Below the pieces are notes generated by a model. That model was not told the DNA's origin. It ran no database searches and saw only the letters and a program-made list of their open reading frames with translations. Positions 1 to 8,211 of a stretch of 64,000 bases of DNA are shown piece by piece. Position numbers and translations under genes: made by a program. Origin of the DNA: Streptomyces sp. DH5 (lineage in GTDB: Bacteria > Actinomycetota > Actinomycetes > Streptomycetales > Streptomycetaceae); assembly GCF_020873915.1 (NCBI RefSeq), contig NZ_JAHWGP010000038.1, forward strand, positions 1 through 64,000, written 5' to 3'. The stretch's first letter is position 1. Each line of letters starts with the position of its first letter.

Positions 1-104
1 TAGAGAGGGTAAGGCTCCCAGTAGACGACTGGGTTGATAGGCCGGATATGGAAGCACGGTAACGTGTGGAGTTGACCGGTACTAATAGGCCGAGGGCTTG
101 TCCT
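1..104 (+). rRNA. 23S ribosomal RNA, 3' end (partial)
   Basis: The first hundred bases match the very end of actinobacterial 23S rRNA, including the GACCGGTACTAATAGGCCGA segment before the mature 3' end. The gene begins before the window. The exact 3' end was placed by recall of Streptomyces 23S and could be off by a few bases. The roughly 100 nt that follow, up to the 5S gene, are the usual 23S-5S spacer and hold no tRNA that I can see. Confidence 0.93.
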
Positions 105-207
105 CAGTTGCTCGCGTCCACTGTGTTAGTTCTGAGACAACGACCGTTGTCGGCTTTGAGTAGAACAGACAATAGAAGAGTGTGCTTGTTCGCTCGAAAC
201 CATTAGG

Positions 208-326
208 GTTTCGGTGGTCATAGCGTAGGGGAAACGCCCGGTTACATTCCGAACCCGGAAGCTAAGCCTTACAGCGCCGATGGTACTGCAGGGGGGACCC
301 TGTGGGAGAGTAGGACGCCGCCGAAC
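208..326 (+). rRNA. 5S ribosomal RNA
   Basis: A complete 5S rRNA of about 119 nt. The 5' GTTTCGGTGG and 3' CCGCCGAAC ends pair to form helix I, and the internal CCGAACCCGGAAGCTAAG block is the conserved 5S core. It lies about 100 nt after the 23S end, the standard 16S-23S-5S order, so the window starts at the tail of an rrn operon transcribed rightwards. Confidence 0.95.
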
Positions 327-335
327 AATCTTTGG

Positions 336-383
336 AAGGACCCCTGGTCACCAGCGTTCAGCTGGGACCAGGGGTCCTTTTGT
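336..383 (+). terminator. rrn operon terminator
   Basis: A 13-bp stem (AAGGACCCCTGGT at 336-348 with its complement at 367-379) is followed by TTTTGT. It sits 10 nt after the 5S gene and is a good intrinsic terminator of the rRNA operon. Only 35 nt separate it from the next start codon, so the next gene must either use a promoter inside this hairpin region or rely on read-through. Confidence 0.85.
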
Positions 384-418
384 ATTTAAGCTTGCAGTAC
401 CGAAGACAGGAGTCACCG

Positions 419-2362
419 ATGTCCCCCAACTCTCCCGACGACCGACCGGAGCGCGATCAGCGGCGACGGGAGAGTGGCGAACGCTCTGACCGTGGCGGCC
501 AGCGTGGTGGCCCTCGTCGAGGCGATGACCGCGACCGCGGTTTCCGCAGGGACGGTGACCGTCCGGCCTTCCGCCGCGACGACCGTGACCGTGGTGGAGA
601 CCGTGACCGAGGCTTCCGACGCGATGACCGCGCCGGTGGCCGGCCGGAGCGCGGCAGCTTCCGTGGACGCGATGACGACCGTGGTGGTGATCGTGGTGGG
701 GACCGTCGTGAAGACCGCAGGGACGACCGCCGTGACGGCGACCGTGAGCGCGGAGGCTTCCGGCGGGACGACAGCCGGAGCGGTGACCGGAACCATGGGG
801 GCTACCGGCGTGACGACAACCGCGGTGACCGTGGGGGTTTCCGTGGCCGGGATGACAATCGGGGTGACCGAGGCGGATACCGCGGCCGCGATGACCGTGA
901 CGACCGTGGTGGCTTCCGGCGCGACGACGACCGGGGCTACGGTCGGCGTGACGACAGCCGGAGCGGTGACCGTGGCGGTTTCCGGCGTGACGACCGACGT
1001 GACGACCGGGGTGACCGTGGCGGTTTCCGCCGCGAGGACAGTCGTGGCGGTGACCGGGGCGGATTCCGTGGCCGCGACGACAGCCGGCGCGACGACCGTG
1101 GCGGTTTCCGGCGGGACGAGAGCCGTACCACGGACCGCAGCGACAGCCGTGGCGAGCGCGGGGGCTTCCGGCGTGACGACAGTCGGAGCGGTGACCGTGG
1201 CGGTTTCCGGCGTGACGACCGACGTGACGACCGGGGTGACCGTGGCGGTTTCCGCCGCGAGGACAGTCGTGGCGGTGACCGGGGCGGATTCCGCGGCCGC
1301 GACGACAGCCGGCGCGACGACCGTGGCGGTTTCCGGCGGGACGAGAGCCGCACCGCGGACCGCAGCGACAGCCGTGGCGAGCGCGGGGGCTTCCGGCGTG
1401 ACGACAGCCGGAGCGGTGACCGTGGCGGTTTCCGCCGCGAGGACAGCCGTGGCGGTGACCGGGGCGGATTCCGTGGCCGCGACGACCGGGACCGGGGCCG
1501 TGGCCCTCGCCGTGATGACCGTGGTGGAAGGCCCGGCGGCTACCGTGGGCGGGACGACCGGTCCGGCGGCGGACGCTTCCGTGACGAGCGGGACCGCGAC
1601 CGCGAGCCGATCAAGCGGCTGCCGATCCCCGAGGACGTCACCGGCGAGGAGATCGACAAGGACGTTCGGCAGGAACTGCAGAGCCTGCCCAAGACCCTCG
1701 CGGAGGACGTCGCCAAGAACCTGGTGATGGTCGCCCGGCTCATCGACGAGGACCCCGAGGGGGCGTACGGCTACTCCAGGGTGGCCCTGCGACTGGCCTC
1801 GCGTGTCGCCGCCGTTCGGGAGGCCGCCGGATTCGCCGCCTACGCCAACCAGAAGTACGCCGAGGCGCTCGCCGAGTTCCGGGCCGCGCGGCGGATGACC
1901 GGGACGGTGGATCTGTGGCCCCTGATGGCCGACTGCGAGCGCGGACTCGGGCGGCCGGAGAAGGCGCTGGACATGGCCGGGGCCCCCGAGGTGCAGAAGC
2001 TGGACAAGGCGGGACAGGTCGAGATGCGGCTCGTCGCGGCCGGCGCCCGGCGTGACATGGAGCAGTTGGACGCGGCGATCGTGACCCTGCAGAGCTCCGA
2101 GCTGGCCTCCCACTCCGTACAGCCGTGGACCGCGCGACTGCGGTACGCCTACGCGGACGCGCTGCTCGCGGCCGGCCGCAGCGGTGAGGCGCGGGAATGG
2201 TTCGCCAAGGCCGTGGAGGCCGACCGCGACGGCAGCACCGACGCCTCCGACCGGCTCGCCGAGATGGACGGTGTGGAGTTCACGGACGCCCTCGACGAGG
2301 ACGCGCCCGCCGAGGAAGCCCCCACCCCGCAGGACACGCAGGACGACGACGACAGGGACTGA
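419..2362 (+). CDS. Arg/Asp/Gly-rich disordered protein with C-terminal TPR-like domain
   Basis: A 647-residue protein. Residues up to about 400 consist almost only of R, D, G, F, S and E in repeats of the type DDRGGFRRDD, so this half should be disordered and highly charged, resembling RGG-type RNA-binding regions. The last ~240 residues (from about PIPEDVTGEEID) are ordinary, alanine-rich and helical, with TPR-like units such as YAEALAEFRAARR and AREWFAKAVEAD. ATG 419 was chosen over an open frame starting at 332 because ACAGGAG lies 8 nt upstream and because 332 lies inside the rRNA terminator. The position right after an rRNA operon and the RGG-like half suggest an RNA- or ribosome-related role, but that is inference. 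Homologues are, as far as I recall, annotated only as TPR or hypothetical proteins. Confidence 0.85.
   Translation: MSPNSPDDRPERDQRRRESGERSDRGGQRGGPRRGDDRDRGFRRDGDRPAFRRDDRDRGGDRDRGFRRDDRAGGRPERGSFRGRDDDRGGDRGGDRREDRRDDRRDGDRERGGFRRDDSRSGDRNHGGYRRDDNRGDRGGFRGRDDNRGDRGGYRGRDDRDDRGGFRRDDDRGYGRRDDSRSGDRGGFRRDDRRDDRGDRGGFRREDSRGGDRGGFRGRDDSRRDDRGGFRRDESRTTDRSDSRGERGGFRRDDSRSGDRGGFRRDDRRDDRGDRGGFRREDSRGGDRGGFRGRDDSRRDDRGGFRRDESRTADRSDSRGERGGFRRDDSRSGDRGGFRREDSRGGDRGGFRGRDDRDRGRGPRRDDRGGRPGGYRGRDDRSGGGRFRDERDRDREPIKRLPIPEDVTGEEIDKDVRQELQSLPKTLAEDVAKNLVMVARLIDEDPEGAYGYSRVALRLASRVAAVREAAGFAAYANQKYAEALAEFRAARRMTGTVDLWPLMADCERGLGRPEKALDMAGAPEVQKLDKAGQVEMRLVAAGARRDMEQLDAAIVTLQSSELASHSVQPWTARLRYAYADALLAAGRSGEAREWFAKAVEADRDGSTDASDRLAEMDGVEFTDALDEDAPAEEAPTPQDTQDDDDRD
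951..1439 (+). repeat. 225-bp in-frame tandem duplication
   Basis: Two nearly identical 225-bp units (951-1175 and 1176-1400) followed by a third partial copy encode a 75-residue block twice in the disordered half of the preceding protein. The block itself is built of smaller units ending in GGFRR. Base differences between the two copies are few, so the duplication is recent or is kept homogeneous by recombination. Confidence 0.85.
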
Positions 2363-2383
2363 CGTCCGCGACGCGCATCGACG

Positions 2384-2420
2384 ACGAAGGGCGGGCCTCC
2401 CCGGGAGGCCCGCCCTTCGT
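2384..2420. terminator. Bidirectional terminator between convergent genes
   Basis: A perfect stem of about 17 bp (ACGAAGGGCGGGCCTCC with its complement) and a 3-nt loop lies between the stop of the Arg/Asp/Gly-rich gene and the stop of the convergent DUF1015 gene. There is no U-run, which is usual for Streptomyces intrinsic terminators. It can serve both strands. Confidence 0.8.
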
Positions 2421-3709
2421 CACAGGTCGAGTGCCCGCAGCACCAGACCCGAAGCCGGTTTCGGGCCGAACGACGTCGACTTGCGGGGCATCGTGACGCC
2501 CTGCCGGGCGAGATCACGGACGACGTCCTCATGCACCGGATGCATCAGCACCCCCGTGCCGCCGTCGCGTTCCGCCTTCTCGACCGTGGCCGCCGCGTCG
2601 TGGATGTACGCGATGTGCGCGGGGGAGTCGGGGATGCGCCAGACGTGGTCCAGGAGCGTGGAGTGCAGGACCGTCGCGTCCAGGGTGCGCCAGGCCGGCG
2701 GGCGGTCCACCGGGACCGTGCGGGCCAGCAGAGCCCGATCCGGGCGGTCGACGAGGTGGAAGGCGCCGTCACCGGCGAGGAGGAAGGCGTTGCCCGCCTC
2801 GGCCGCTTCGACCAGGGCGTCCATGGCCCGGGACAGCGGCACGTCGAGGTGCCGGACCCGGAAGCGGCCGTCGAGCGCCGCCACGGCGTCCCGGACCGGC
2901 AGGGCGTGCAGCAGACGGTGGATGGCACGCACGCGCAGCGGATAGCGGGCCGTGTCCACGAGAAGCACCAGGCCGTGGTCCCAGGGGCCGGGGGAGGTGT
3001 GCTCCGTGCGCAGGCGGCGGTAGGTGGCCCAGCGGTGGTGGCCGTCGGCGATGAGCGCCTGGTGGCAGGCGAGCTCCTGCCCGATCGCCGTCAGGACGGC
3101 GGGGTCGGTGACCGACCACAGACGGTGGTGGAAACCGTCCTCCGTGGTGGTCGCCAGCAGCGGCCGCTGCCCGGCCGTGCGCTCGATCAGCCCGGCCGTG
3201 ACGGTCGTCGCGCCGTCGCCGCGGTAGGTGAGCAGCAGTGGTTCCAGGTTGGCGGACGTGGCCCGCATGAGGTCCGCGCGGTCGGCGACGATGTGCGGCA
3301 TGACGTCCTCGTGCGGCAGCACGAGCTGCTCGTCGGGGTCGGACACCCGCAGCAGGCCGATGATGCCGCGCTGCACCATGCCGTCGTCGTCGCGCTGTTC
3401 GTAGACGTACAGGCCGGGGTCGGGGTCGGCGGCGAGGACGCCCTCGCGGCGCCAGCGGCGCAGCGTCTCGGCCGCCTGGGCGTTGCGGGCCTCGGGTGTG
3501 GCGGCCTCGGGGAGGATCAGCCGGACGATGTTGTAGGGGTCGGCGGACTGGAGGTGGTGCAGGCCGTCGGGGCGGACCACGACGTCGTACGGCGGGGATG
3601 TCACGGCGGCCAGGCTGCCGACCCGGTCGGGGTCGTAGCGAAGGCCTCGGAACGGGGTGAGTTCCAGGCCTCGGGGCGCCCTTGCCTTCGAGTGACCTGC
3701 AGTGTTCAT
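2420..3709 (-). CDS. DUF1015 family protein
   Basis: A 429-residue protein with the DUF1015 pattern: an N-terminal FRGLRYDPDRVG...SPPYDVV segment, a central DPNY-like DPYNIVRLILP, and a C-terminal IADGHHRWATYRRL motif followed by TSFGPKPASGLVLR near the end. The biochemical role of the family is not settled in my knowledge. The start ATG at 3709 was chosen because the conserved block begins about 18 residues later and no Shine-Dalgarno exists further upstream. A TACGAT element at 3716-3721 (minus strand) lies 6 nt before it, which fits a leaderless transcript. It is divergent from the HAD phosphatase gene with 72 bp between starts. Confidence 0.85.
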   Translation of the reverse strand: MNTAGHSKARAPRGLELTPFRGLRYDPDRVGSLAAVTSPPYDVVVRPDGLHHLQSADPYNIVRLILPEAATPEARNAQAAETLRRWRREGVLAADPDPGLYVYEQRDDDGMVQRGIIGLLRVSDPDEQLVLPHEDVMPHIVADRADLMRATSANLEPLLLTYRGDGATTVTAGLIERTAGQRPLLATTTEDGFHHRLWSVTDPAVLTAIGQELACHQALIADGHHRWATYRRLRTEHTSPGPWDHGLVLLVDTARYPLRVRAIHRLLHALPVRDAVAALDGRFRVRHLDVPLSRAMDALVEAAEAGNAFLLAGDGAFHLVDRPDRALLARTVPVDRPPAWRTLDATVLHSTLLDHVWRIPDSPAHIAYIHDAAATVEKAERDGGTGVLMHPVHEDVVRDLARQGVTMPRKSTSFGPKPASGLVLRALDL

Positions 3710-3781
3710 CCCGGCATCGTACGGGTGTCGGTGCCATGGGGGATGATCGGGGGAAAGCCGTCGAACGAGGAGCGATGCGGA

Positions 3782-4810
3782 ATGAGCCGGAGCGTCAGGA
3801 CGAGGCCCGAGGGCAGTGGGCAGGCCCTGCACGAGGCGTACGACACGGCGCTGCTCGACCTCGACGGTGTGGTCTACGCGGGCGGGAACGCGATCGCCCA
3901 CGCGGTCGCTTCGCTCGCCACGGCTCGTGACGGCGGTATGCGCCTCGCCTACGTGACCAACAACGCCCTGCGCACCCCGGACGCCGTGGCGGCGCACCTG
4001 ACCGAGCTGGGGATACCGGCGGAGGCCGGCGACGTCATCACCTCCGCCCAGGCGGTGGCGCGGCTGATCGCCGAGCAGGTGCCGGAAGGCTCCCGGGTGC
4101 TGGTGATCGGGGGTGAGGGGCTGCGGGTGGCGTTGCGTGAGCGCGGGCTGGTGCCGGTGGAGTCGGCGGACGACGACCCGGTGGCGGTCGTGCAGGGGTA
4201 CGGCGGGCCCGAGCTGCCGTGGGGCCGGTTCGCGGAGGCGTCGTACGCCGTCGCGCGTGGAGTGCCGTGGTTCGCGTCCAACACCGACCTGACCATTCCC
4301 AGCGGGCGGGGCATCGCCCCGGGCAACGGCGCGGCGGTGGAGGTCGTCCGTATCGCCACGGGCGCCGATCCGCAGGTCGCGGGCAAGCCGCTGCCGCCGA
4401 TGCACCGGGAGACGATCCTGCGGACCGGTGCGGCGCGGCCCCTGGTGGTGGGGGACCGGCTGGACACGGACATCGAGGGGGCGTTCAACGGCGAGGTGGA
4501 CTCGCTGCTGGTGCTCACCGGGGTGACGGACGGGGCGTTGCTGCTCGCCGCGCCGCCGCGGCACCGGCCGACGTACGTCGACGGCGACCTGCGGGGGATG
4601 CTCACCGGGCAGCCGGAGGTCGCCGCGGCCGGTGACGGGTTCCGGTGCGGTGGCTGGACGGCGACCGCGGGGACCACGGAGCTGGAACTCGACGGCGACG
4701 GGGGTGCGCTGGACGGGCTGCGTGCCCTGTGCGCGGCGGCGTGGACGGCCGCCGGCGCCGGGGTGTGCGAGCTGGACGGCGGGAAGGCGCTGGCCCGGCT
4801 GGGGCTGTGA
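3782..4810 (+). CDS. HAD-IIA family hydrolase (phosphoglycolate/p-nitrophenyl phosphatase type)
   Basis: A 342-residue cytosolic phosphatase of the NagD/HAD-IIA type. Motif I is DLDGVVY with the nucleophile Asp26 and Asp28, motif II is YVTNNALRTPD, and motif IV is the late VVGDRLDTDIEGA, all in normal order and spacing. The substrate is probably a small phosphate ester such as phosphoglycolate or a sugar phosphate, but it cannot be read from sequence. A purine-rich CGAGGAG lies about 9 nt before ATG 3782. It stands alone, divergent from the DUF1015 gene and 72 nt upstream of the iron-uptake operon. Confidence 0.9.
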   Translation: MSRSVRTRPEGSGQALHEAYDTALLDLDGVVYAGGNAIAHAVASLATARDGGMRLAYVTNNALRTPDAVAAHLTELGIPAEAGDVITSAQAVARLIAEQVPEGSRVLVIGGEGLRVALRERGLVPVESADDDPVAVVQGYGGPELPWGRFAEASYAVARGVPWFASNTDLTIPSGRGIAPGNGAAVEVVRIATGADPQVAGKPLPPMHRETILRTGAARPLVVGDRLDTDIEGAFNGEVDSLLVLTGVTDGALLLAAPPRHRPTYVDGDLRGMLTGQPEVAAAGDGFRCGGWTATAGTTELELDGDGGALDGLRALCAAAWTAAGAGVCELDGGKALARLGL

Positions 4811-4859
4811 AGCACCCCGTGCCACCAGGGAAACGACGTCCACGGATCGTGATCCAATA

Positions 4860-4878
4860 GCAGGGTAGGCTAACCTAA
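4860..4878. promoter_or_regulatory. Iron box (DmdR1/IdeR-type operator)
   Basis: The 19 bases GCAGGGTAGGCTAACCTAA match 16 of 19 positions of the palindromic Streptomyces iron box consensus TTAGGTTAGGCTAACCTAA, with the right half perfect. It ends 4 nt before the GTG start of the first permease gene, so bound repressor would cover the transcription start. The likely regulator is an iron-loaded DtxR-family protein (DmdR1 in Streptomyces), which is not encoded in the window. Confidence 0.85.
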
Positions 4879-4882
4879 CCGG

Positions 4883-5926
4883 GTGTTGGTCGAGAGTCCC
4901 CCCGAACAGCGCGCGGAGACTTCGCCCGCGCCCCCGAACCGCCGGGCGATACGCGTCGTCGGGCTGCTCGTGTCCGTCGTGATCCTGGTGCTCGTCGCCC
5001 TGGCGAGCATCGCGGTCGGGGCGAAGGAGCTGTCCCTGGAGGAGGTGTGGCACGGCCTGTTCCACGCGTCGGGCACCTTCGGTGACGTCGTCGTCGCGGA
5101 CAGGCTGTCCCGCACCGTCCTGGGGCTGCTGGCCGGTGCCGCGCTCGGCCTGGCGGGGGCGGTGCTCCAGGCACTGACCCGCAACCCGCTGGCCGATCCC
5201 GGGCTCCTCGGCATCAACGCGGGCGCGTCCGCGGCCGTGGTCACCGCCATCACCTTCTTCGGCGTCACCTCCCTCGCCGGATACGTGTGGTTCGCGTTCT
5301 TCGGCGCGGCTGCCGTGGGCGCGCTGGTGTGGTTCCTCGGCGGCAGCAGGGGCGCGACCCCGGTGCGGCTCGTGCTCGCCGGCACGGCCATCAGCGCGGC
5401 GTTGTTCGGCTACCTCCAGGCCATCATGATCCTGGACGAGGCGGCGCTCGGCCGGATGCGGTTCTGGACGGTGGGCTCGCTGGCCTCCGGGAGCGACGAG
5501 GCCATCGAGCAGGTGGTGCCGTTCCTGCTGGCCGGTTCGCTGCTGGCGCTGGCGCTCGCCCGGCCGCTGAACGCCATGGCGATGGGCGACGACACCGCGA
5601 AGGCGCTGGGTGCCGACCTCAACCGCACCCGGGCGCTGTCCATGCTGGCCGCGACCGTACTGTGCGGGGCCGCGACCGCCGCCTGCGGGCCGATCATGTT
5701 CGTCGGCCTGATGGTGCCGCACGTGGTGCGTTCCTTCACCGGGCCCGACCTGCGCTGGATCCTGCCGTACGCGGCGATCCTGTCGCCCGTGCTGCTCCTC
5801 GGCGCCGACGTCCTCGGCCGGATCGTGGCCCGGCCCGCCGAGCTGCAGGTCGGCATCGTCACCGCGATCCTCGGCGGCCCGGTCTTCATCTTTCTCGTAC
5901 GACGGCGGAGGACGGCCCAGCTGTGA
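4883..5926 (+). CDS. FecCD-type iron-siderophore ABC permease 1
   Basis: A 347-residue inner-membrane permease of the FecCD/BtuC family with about ten hydrophobic segments. Family hallmarks are visible: LAGAALGLAGAVLQALTRNPLADPGLLGINAGAS after the first segments, GTAISAALFGYL in the middle and GPIMFVGLMVPHVVR before the end. GTG 4883 is the first in-frame start, directly after the iron box, and there is little room for a Shine-Dalgarno, so translation may start on a nearly leaderless mRNA. It heads a three-gene operon (permease, permease, ATPase) and should pair with the next permease to import a ferric siderophore. Confidence 0.93.
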   Translation: MLVESPPEQRAETSPAPPNRRAIRVVGLLVSVVILVLVALASIAVGAKELSLEEVWHGLFHASGTFGDVVVADRLSRTVLGLLAGAALGLAGAVLQALTRNPLADPGLLGINAGASAAVVTAITFFGVTSLAGYVWFAFFGAAAVGALVWFLGGSRGATPVRLVLAGTAISAALFGYLQAIMILDEAALGRMRFWTVGSLASGSDEAIEQVVPFLLAGSLLALALARPLNAMAMGDDTAKALGADLNRTRALSMLAATVLCGAATAACGPIMFVGLMVPHVVRSFTGPDLRWILPYAAILSPVLLLGADVLGRIVARPAELQVGIVTAILGGPVFIFLVRRRRTAQL

Positions 5927-6960
5927 AGACCAACCGCGCGGTGCGGACCCCCGGCGGCCTCTCGGTGCGGCTGGACGTGCGTGCCTTCGCCGTCACCGTC
6001 CTGCTGCTGGCCGTGGCGCTCGCCGCGAGCGTCGTACTGATCGGCACCGGCGACTTCCCGATCCCCGCCACCGACGTGATCAGGACCCTCCTCGGCGAGG
6101 GCGACGCCGGCCAGGAGTTCATCGTCAACGAACTGCGGCTGCCGCGGGTCCTGGTCGGGCTGCTGGTCGGCGCCTCCCTCGGCCTCGGCGGCGCGCTGTT
6201 CCAGGCCATCTCCCGCAACCCGCTGGGCAGTCCCGACGTCCTCGGCCTCGGCCAGGGCGCGACGGCCGGCGCCCTCACGGTGATCGTGCTGTTCTCCGGC
6301 AGCGCCAACCAGGTCGCCCTCGGCGCGCTCGCCGGGGGACTGGCGACCGGGTTCGCCATCTACGTCCTCGCCTGGAAGCGGGGTGTGCACGGCTACCGGC
6401 TGGTCCTGGTCGGCATCGGCGTCTCCGCGATCGTCACCGCGGTCAACGGCTACCTGCTCACCAAATCCGACATCGTGGACGCCGCCCGCGCGGTCGTCTG
6501 GATGACCGGATCCCTCGACGGCCGCGACTGGGACCAGGTCTGGCCGCTGCTCGCCCTGTGCTCCGTGCTTCTGCCGCTGGTCCTCGCCAACTCCCGCGGG
6601 CTGAAGATGATGGAGATGGGCGACGACGTCTCCTACGCCCTCGGCGTGCGCGTGGAGCGCGTACGGCTGCTGCTGATGCTGTCGGCGGTGCTGCTCACCG
6701 CGTCCGCCACCGCCGCCGCCGGACCGGTCAGCTTCGTCGCGCTCACCGCGCCGCAGCTGGCCCGGCGGCTGACCCGTTCGCCAGGACCGAACCTGGTGGC
6801 GTCGCTGTGCATGGGCGCGGCCCTGCTGGTCAGCGCCGACTGGATCTCACAGCGGGCGTTCGGCGCCGACCAGCTGCCCGTGGGCGTCGTCACGGGTGTG
6901 CTCGGCGGTGTCTACCTGTTGTGGCTGCTGGTCACCGAACGCAGGGCGGGCCGGATATGA
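5923..6960 (+). CDS. FecCD-type iron-siderophore ABC permease 2
   Basis: A 345-residue permease, paralogous to the preceding one. It shows LVGASLGLGGALFQAISRNPLGSPDVLGLGQGA, the FecCD loop that contacts the ATPase, and the later AAAGPVSFVALTAPQLARRL segment. The GTG start overlaps the previous stop codon (GTGA at 5923-5926), so the two are translationally coupled and were probably made as a heterodimer. No substrate-binding lipoprotein gene follows or precedes. Confidence 0.92.
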   Translation: MKTNRAVRTPGGLSVRLDVRAFAVTVLLLAVALAASVVLIGTGDFPIPATDVIRTLLGEGDAGQEFIVNELRLPRVLVGLLVGASLGLGGALFQAISRNPLGSPDVLGLGQGATAGALTVIVLFSGSANQVALGALAGGLATGFAIYVLAWKRGVHGYRLVLVGIGVSAIVTAVNGYLLTKSDIVDAARAVVWMTGSLDGRDWDQVWPLLALCSVLLPLVLANSRGLKMMEMGDDVSYALGVRVERVRLLLMLSAVLLTASATAAAGPVSFVALTAPQLARRLTRSPGPNLVASLCMGAALLVSADWISQRAFGADQLPVGVVTGVLGGVYLLWLLVTERRAGRI

Positions 6961-7838
6961 GCGACGGCAGCACCCACAGCAGCGGGACGAACCACCGAAG
7001 GAGCACCGTGAACCGACTGTCCGCCGAGAACGTCACCCTCGCCTACGACCAGCGGGTCATCGCCGAACAGCTGTCGGTGGAGATACCGGACAACTCCTTC
7101 ACGGTGATCGTCGGCCCCAACGCCTGCGGCAAGTCGACCCTGCTGCGCGCCCTGTCACGGATGCTCAAGCCGACCGAGGGACGGGTCCTGCTCGACGGGC
7201 AGGTCATCCAGTCGCTGCCCGCCAAGAAGGTCGCCCGCACCCTGGGACTGCTGCCCCAGTCCTCCATCGCCCCCGACGGCATCACGGTCGGCGACCTGGT
7301 CGGCCGCGGCCGCTACCCGCACCAGGGCCTGCTGCGCCAGTGGTCCGCCGAGGACGAGCGCGTCGTCCAGGAGTCCATGGCCAGCACCGGCGTCGCCGAG
7401 CTGGCCGAACGCTACGTCGACGAACTCTCCGGCGGTCAGCGCCAGCGTGTGTGGATCGCCATGGCCCTGGCCCAGCAGACGCCGCTGCTGCTGCTCGACG
7501 AGCCGACCACCTACCTGGACATCCAGCACCAGATCGACGTCCTCGACCTCTGCGCCGACCTGCACGAGGAACACGGGCGCACCCTCGTCGCCGTCCTCCA
7601 CGACCTCAACCACGCCGCCCGCTACGCCACCCACCTCATCGCCCTGCGCGGGGGGAAGGTCATCGCCCAGGGCGCACCGAACGACATCGTCACCGCGGAG
7701 CTGGTGGAAGAGGTCTTCGCCATGCGCTGCCAGGTCATCGACGACCCCGAGACCGGCACCCCGCTGGTGGTGCCGGCGGCCCGCACGGCACGGTCGAGGC
7801 GCACGGCGCGGAAGGTGGGAGCTACAGGAGCTTCCTGA
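6957..7838 (+). CDS. Iron-siderophore ABC transporter ATP-binding protein
   Basis: A 293-residue cytosolic ATPase of the FecE/FepC type that powers the two permeases. Walker A is GPNACGKST, the signature is LSGGQRQRVWIA, and Walker B is LLLLDEPTTYLD followed by the H-loop histidine in VLHDLNHA. ATG 6957 overlaps the permease stop (ATGA). A second candidate, GTG 7008, has a perfect AAGGAG 4 nt upstream and would give a 276-residue protein starting just before the conserved LSAENVTLAY; the extra N-terminus is low-complexity, so the shorter form is quite possible. The 3' end overlaps the convergent SCP2-like gene by 17 bp. Confidence 0.93.
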   Translation: MSDGSTHSSGTNHRRSTVNRLSAENVTLAYDQRVIAEQLSVEIPDNSFTVIVGPNACGKSTLLRALSRMLKPTEGRVLLDGQVIQSLPAKKVARTLGLLPQSSIAPDGITVGDLVGRGRYPHQGLLRQWSAEDERVVQESMASTGVAELAERYVDELSGGQRQRVWIAMALAQQTPLLLLDEPTTYLDIQHQIDVLDLCADLHEEHGRTLVAVLHDLNHAARYATHLIALRGGKVIAQGAPNDIVTAELVEEVFAMRCQVIDDPETGTPLVVPAARTARSRRTARKVGATGAS

Positions 7839-8169
7839 GCTGGAACAGGTCGCGCAGTCCGGCCTCCAGCCGGACGCGGCCCGAACCCCACGCCCGGGCG
7901 AAGTGCAGCTCGCCGCCGACCAGGGCCACCAGGTCGTCGCCCGTCATCGCCAGCCGTATCTGCGCCCTCTCGTGCGGCGGGCCGGGAAACGTGTCGCGCA
8001 CATGGATCCGGCCGCCTTCGAGCCGGCCGGCGAAGGTGACGTCCAGGTCGGTGATGTGGCAGCTCACCGAGCGGTCCATCGCCGCGGCCGCGCGAACGTC
8101 CCCGTGGGCGCCGCGCATGCTGTCCGAAAGCTTGTCGAGTGCGGCACGGCACTCCTCGATCGTGGCCAT
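7822..8169 (-). CDS. SCP2 sterol-binding-domain-like protein
   Basis: A 115-residue protein resembling single-domain SCP2/sterol carrier proteins: an N-terminal helix (MATIEECRAALDKLSDSM), strands with ISCHITDLDVTF-like pattern, and TGDDLVALVGGELHFARAWGSGRVRLEAGLRDLFQLRKLL at the end, typical for lipid-binding SCP2 folds. The ligand is unknown. It is convergent with the transporter ATPase and overlaps it by 17 bp; the start codon is 42 nt from the divergent small gene. I recall the same protein beside tlyA in other Streptomyces. Confidence 0.8.
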   Translation of the reverse strand: MATIEECRAALDKLSDSMRGAHGDVRAAAAMDRSVSCHITDLDVTFAGRLEGGRIHVRDTFPGPPHERAQIRLAMTGDDLVALVGGELHFARAWGSGRVRLEAGLRDLFQLRKLL

Positions 8170-8199
8170 CGCGGACGACGGTACCGCAGCCGCACGCGA

Positions 8200-8205
8200 T
8201 AGCGT
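8200..8205 (+). promoter_or_regulatory. -10 box of a probable leaderless promoter
   Basis: TAGCGT is followed by 6 nt and then ATG 8212. A -10 element at this spacing puts the transcription start on the A of the start codon. No Shine-Dalgarno is present, which agrees with leaderless translation. No clear -35 was found. Confidence 0.5.
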
Positions 8206-8211
8206 CGGGGC

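Noticed and set aside
105-207. tRNA gene in the 23S-5S spacer
   Set aside because: The spacer is about 100 nt with no cloverleaf or T-loop sequence.
951-1439. CRISPR-like array
   Set aside because: Repeats are direct, coding and of 225 bp without unique spacers.
413-2113. Long open frame on the minus strand opposite the Arg/Asp/Gly-rich gene
   Set aside because: It is the mirror of GC-rich repeats; its Val/Thr/Ala composition is what the complement of RDG codons gives, and it has no start signals.
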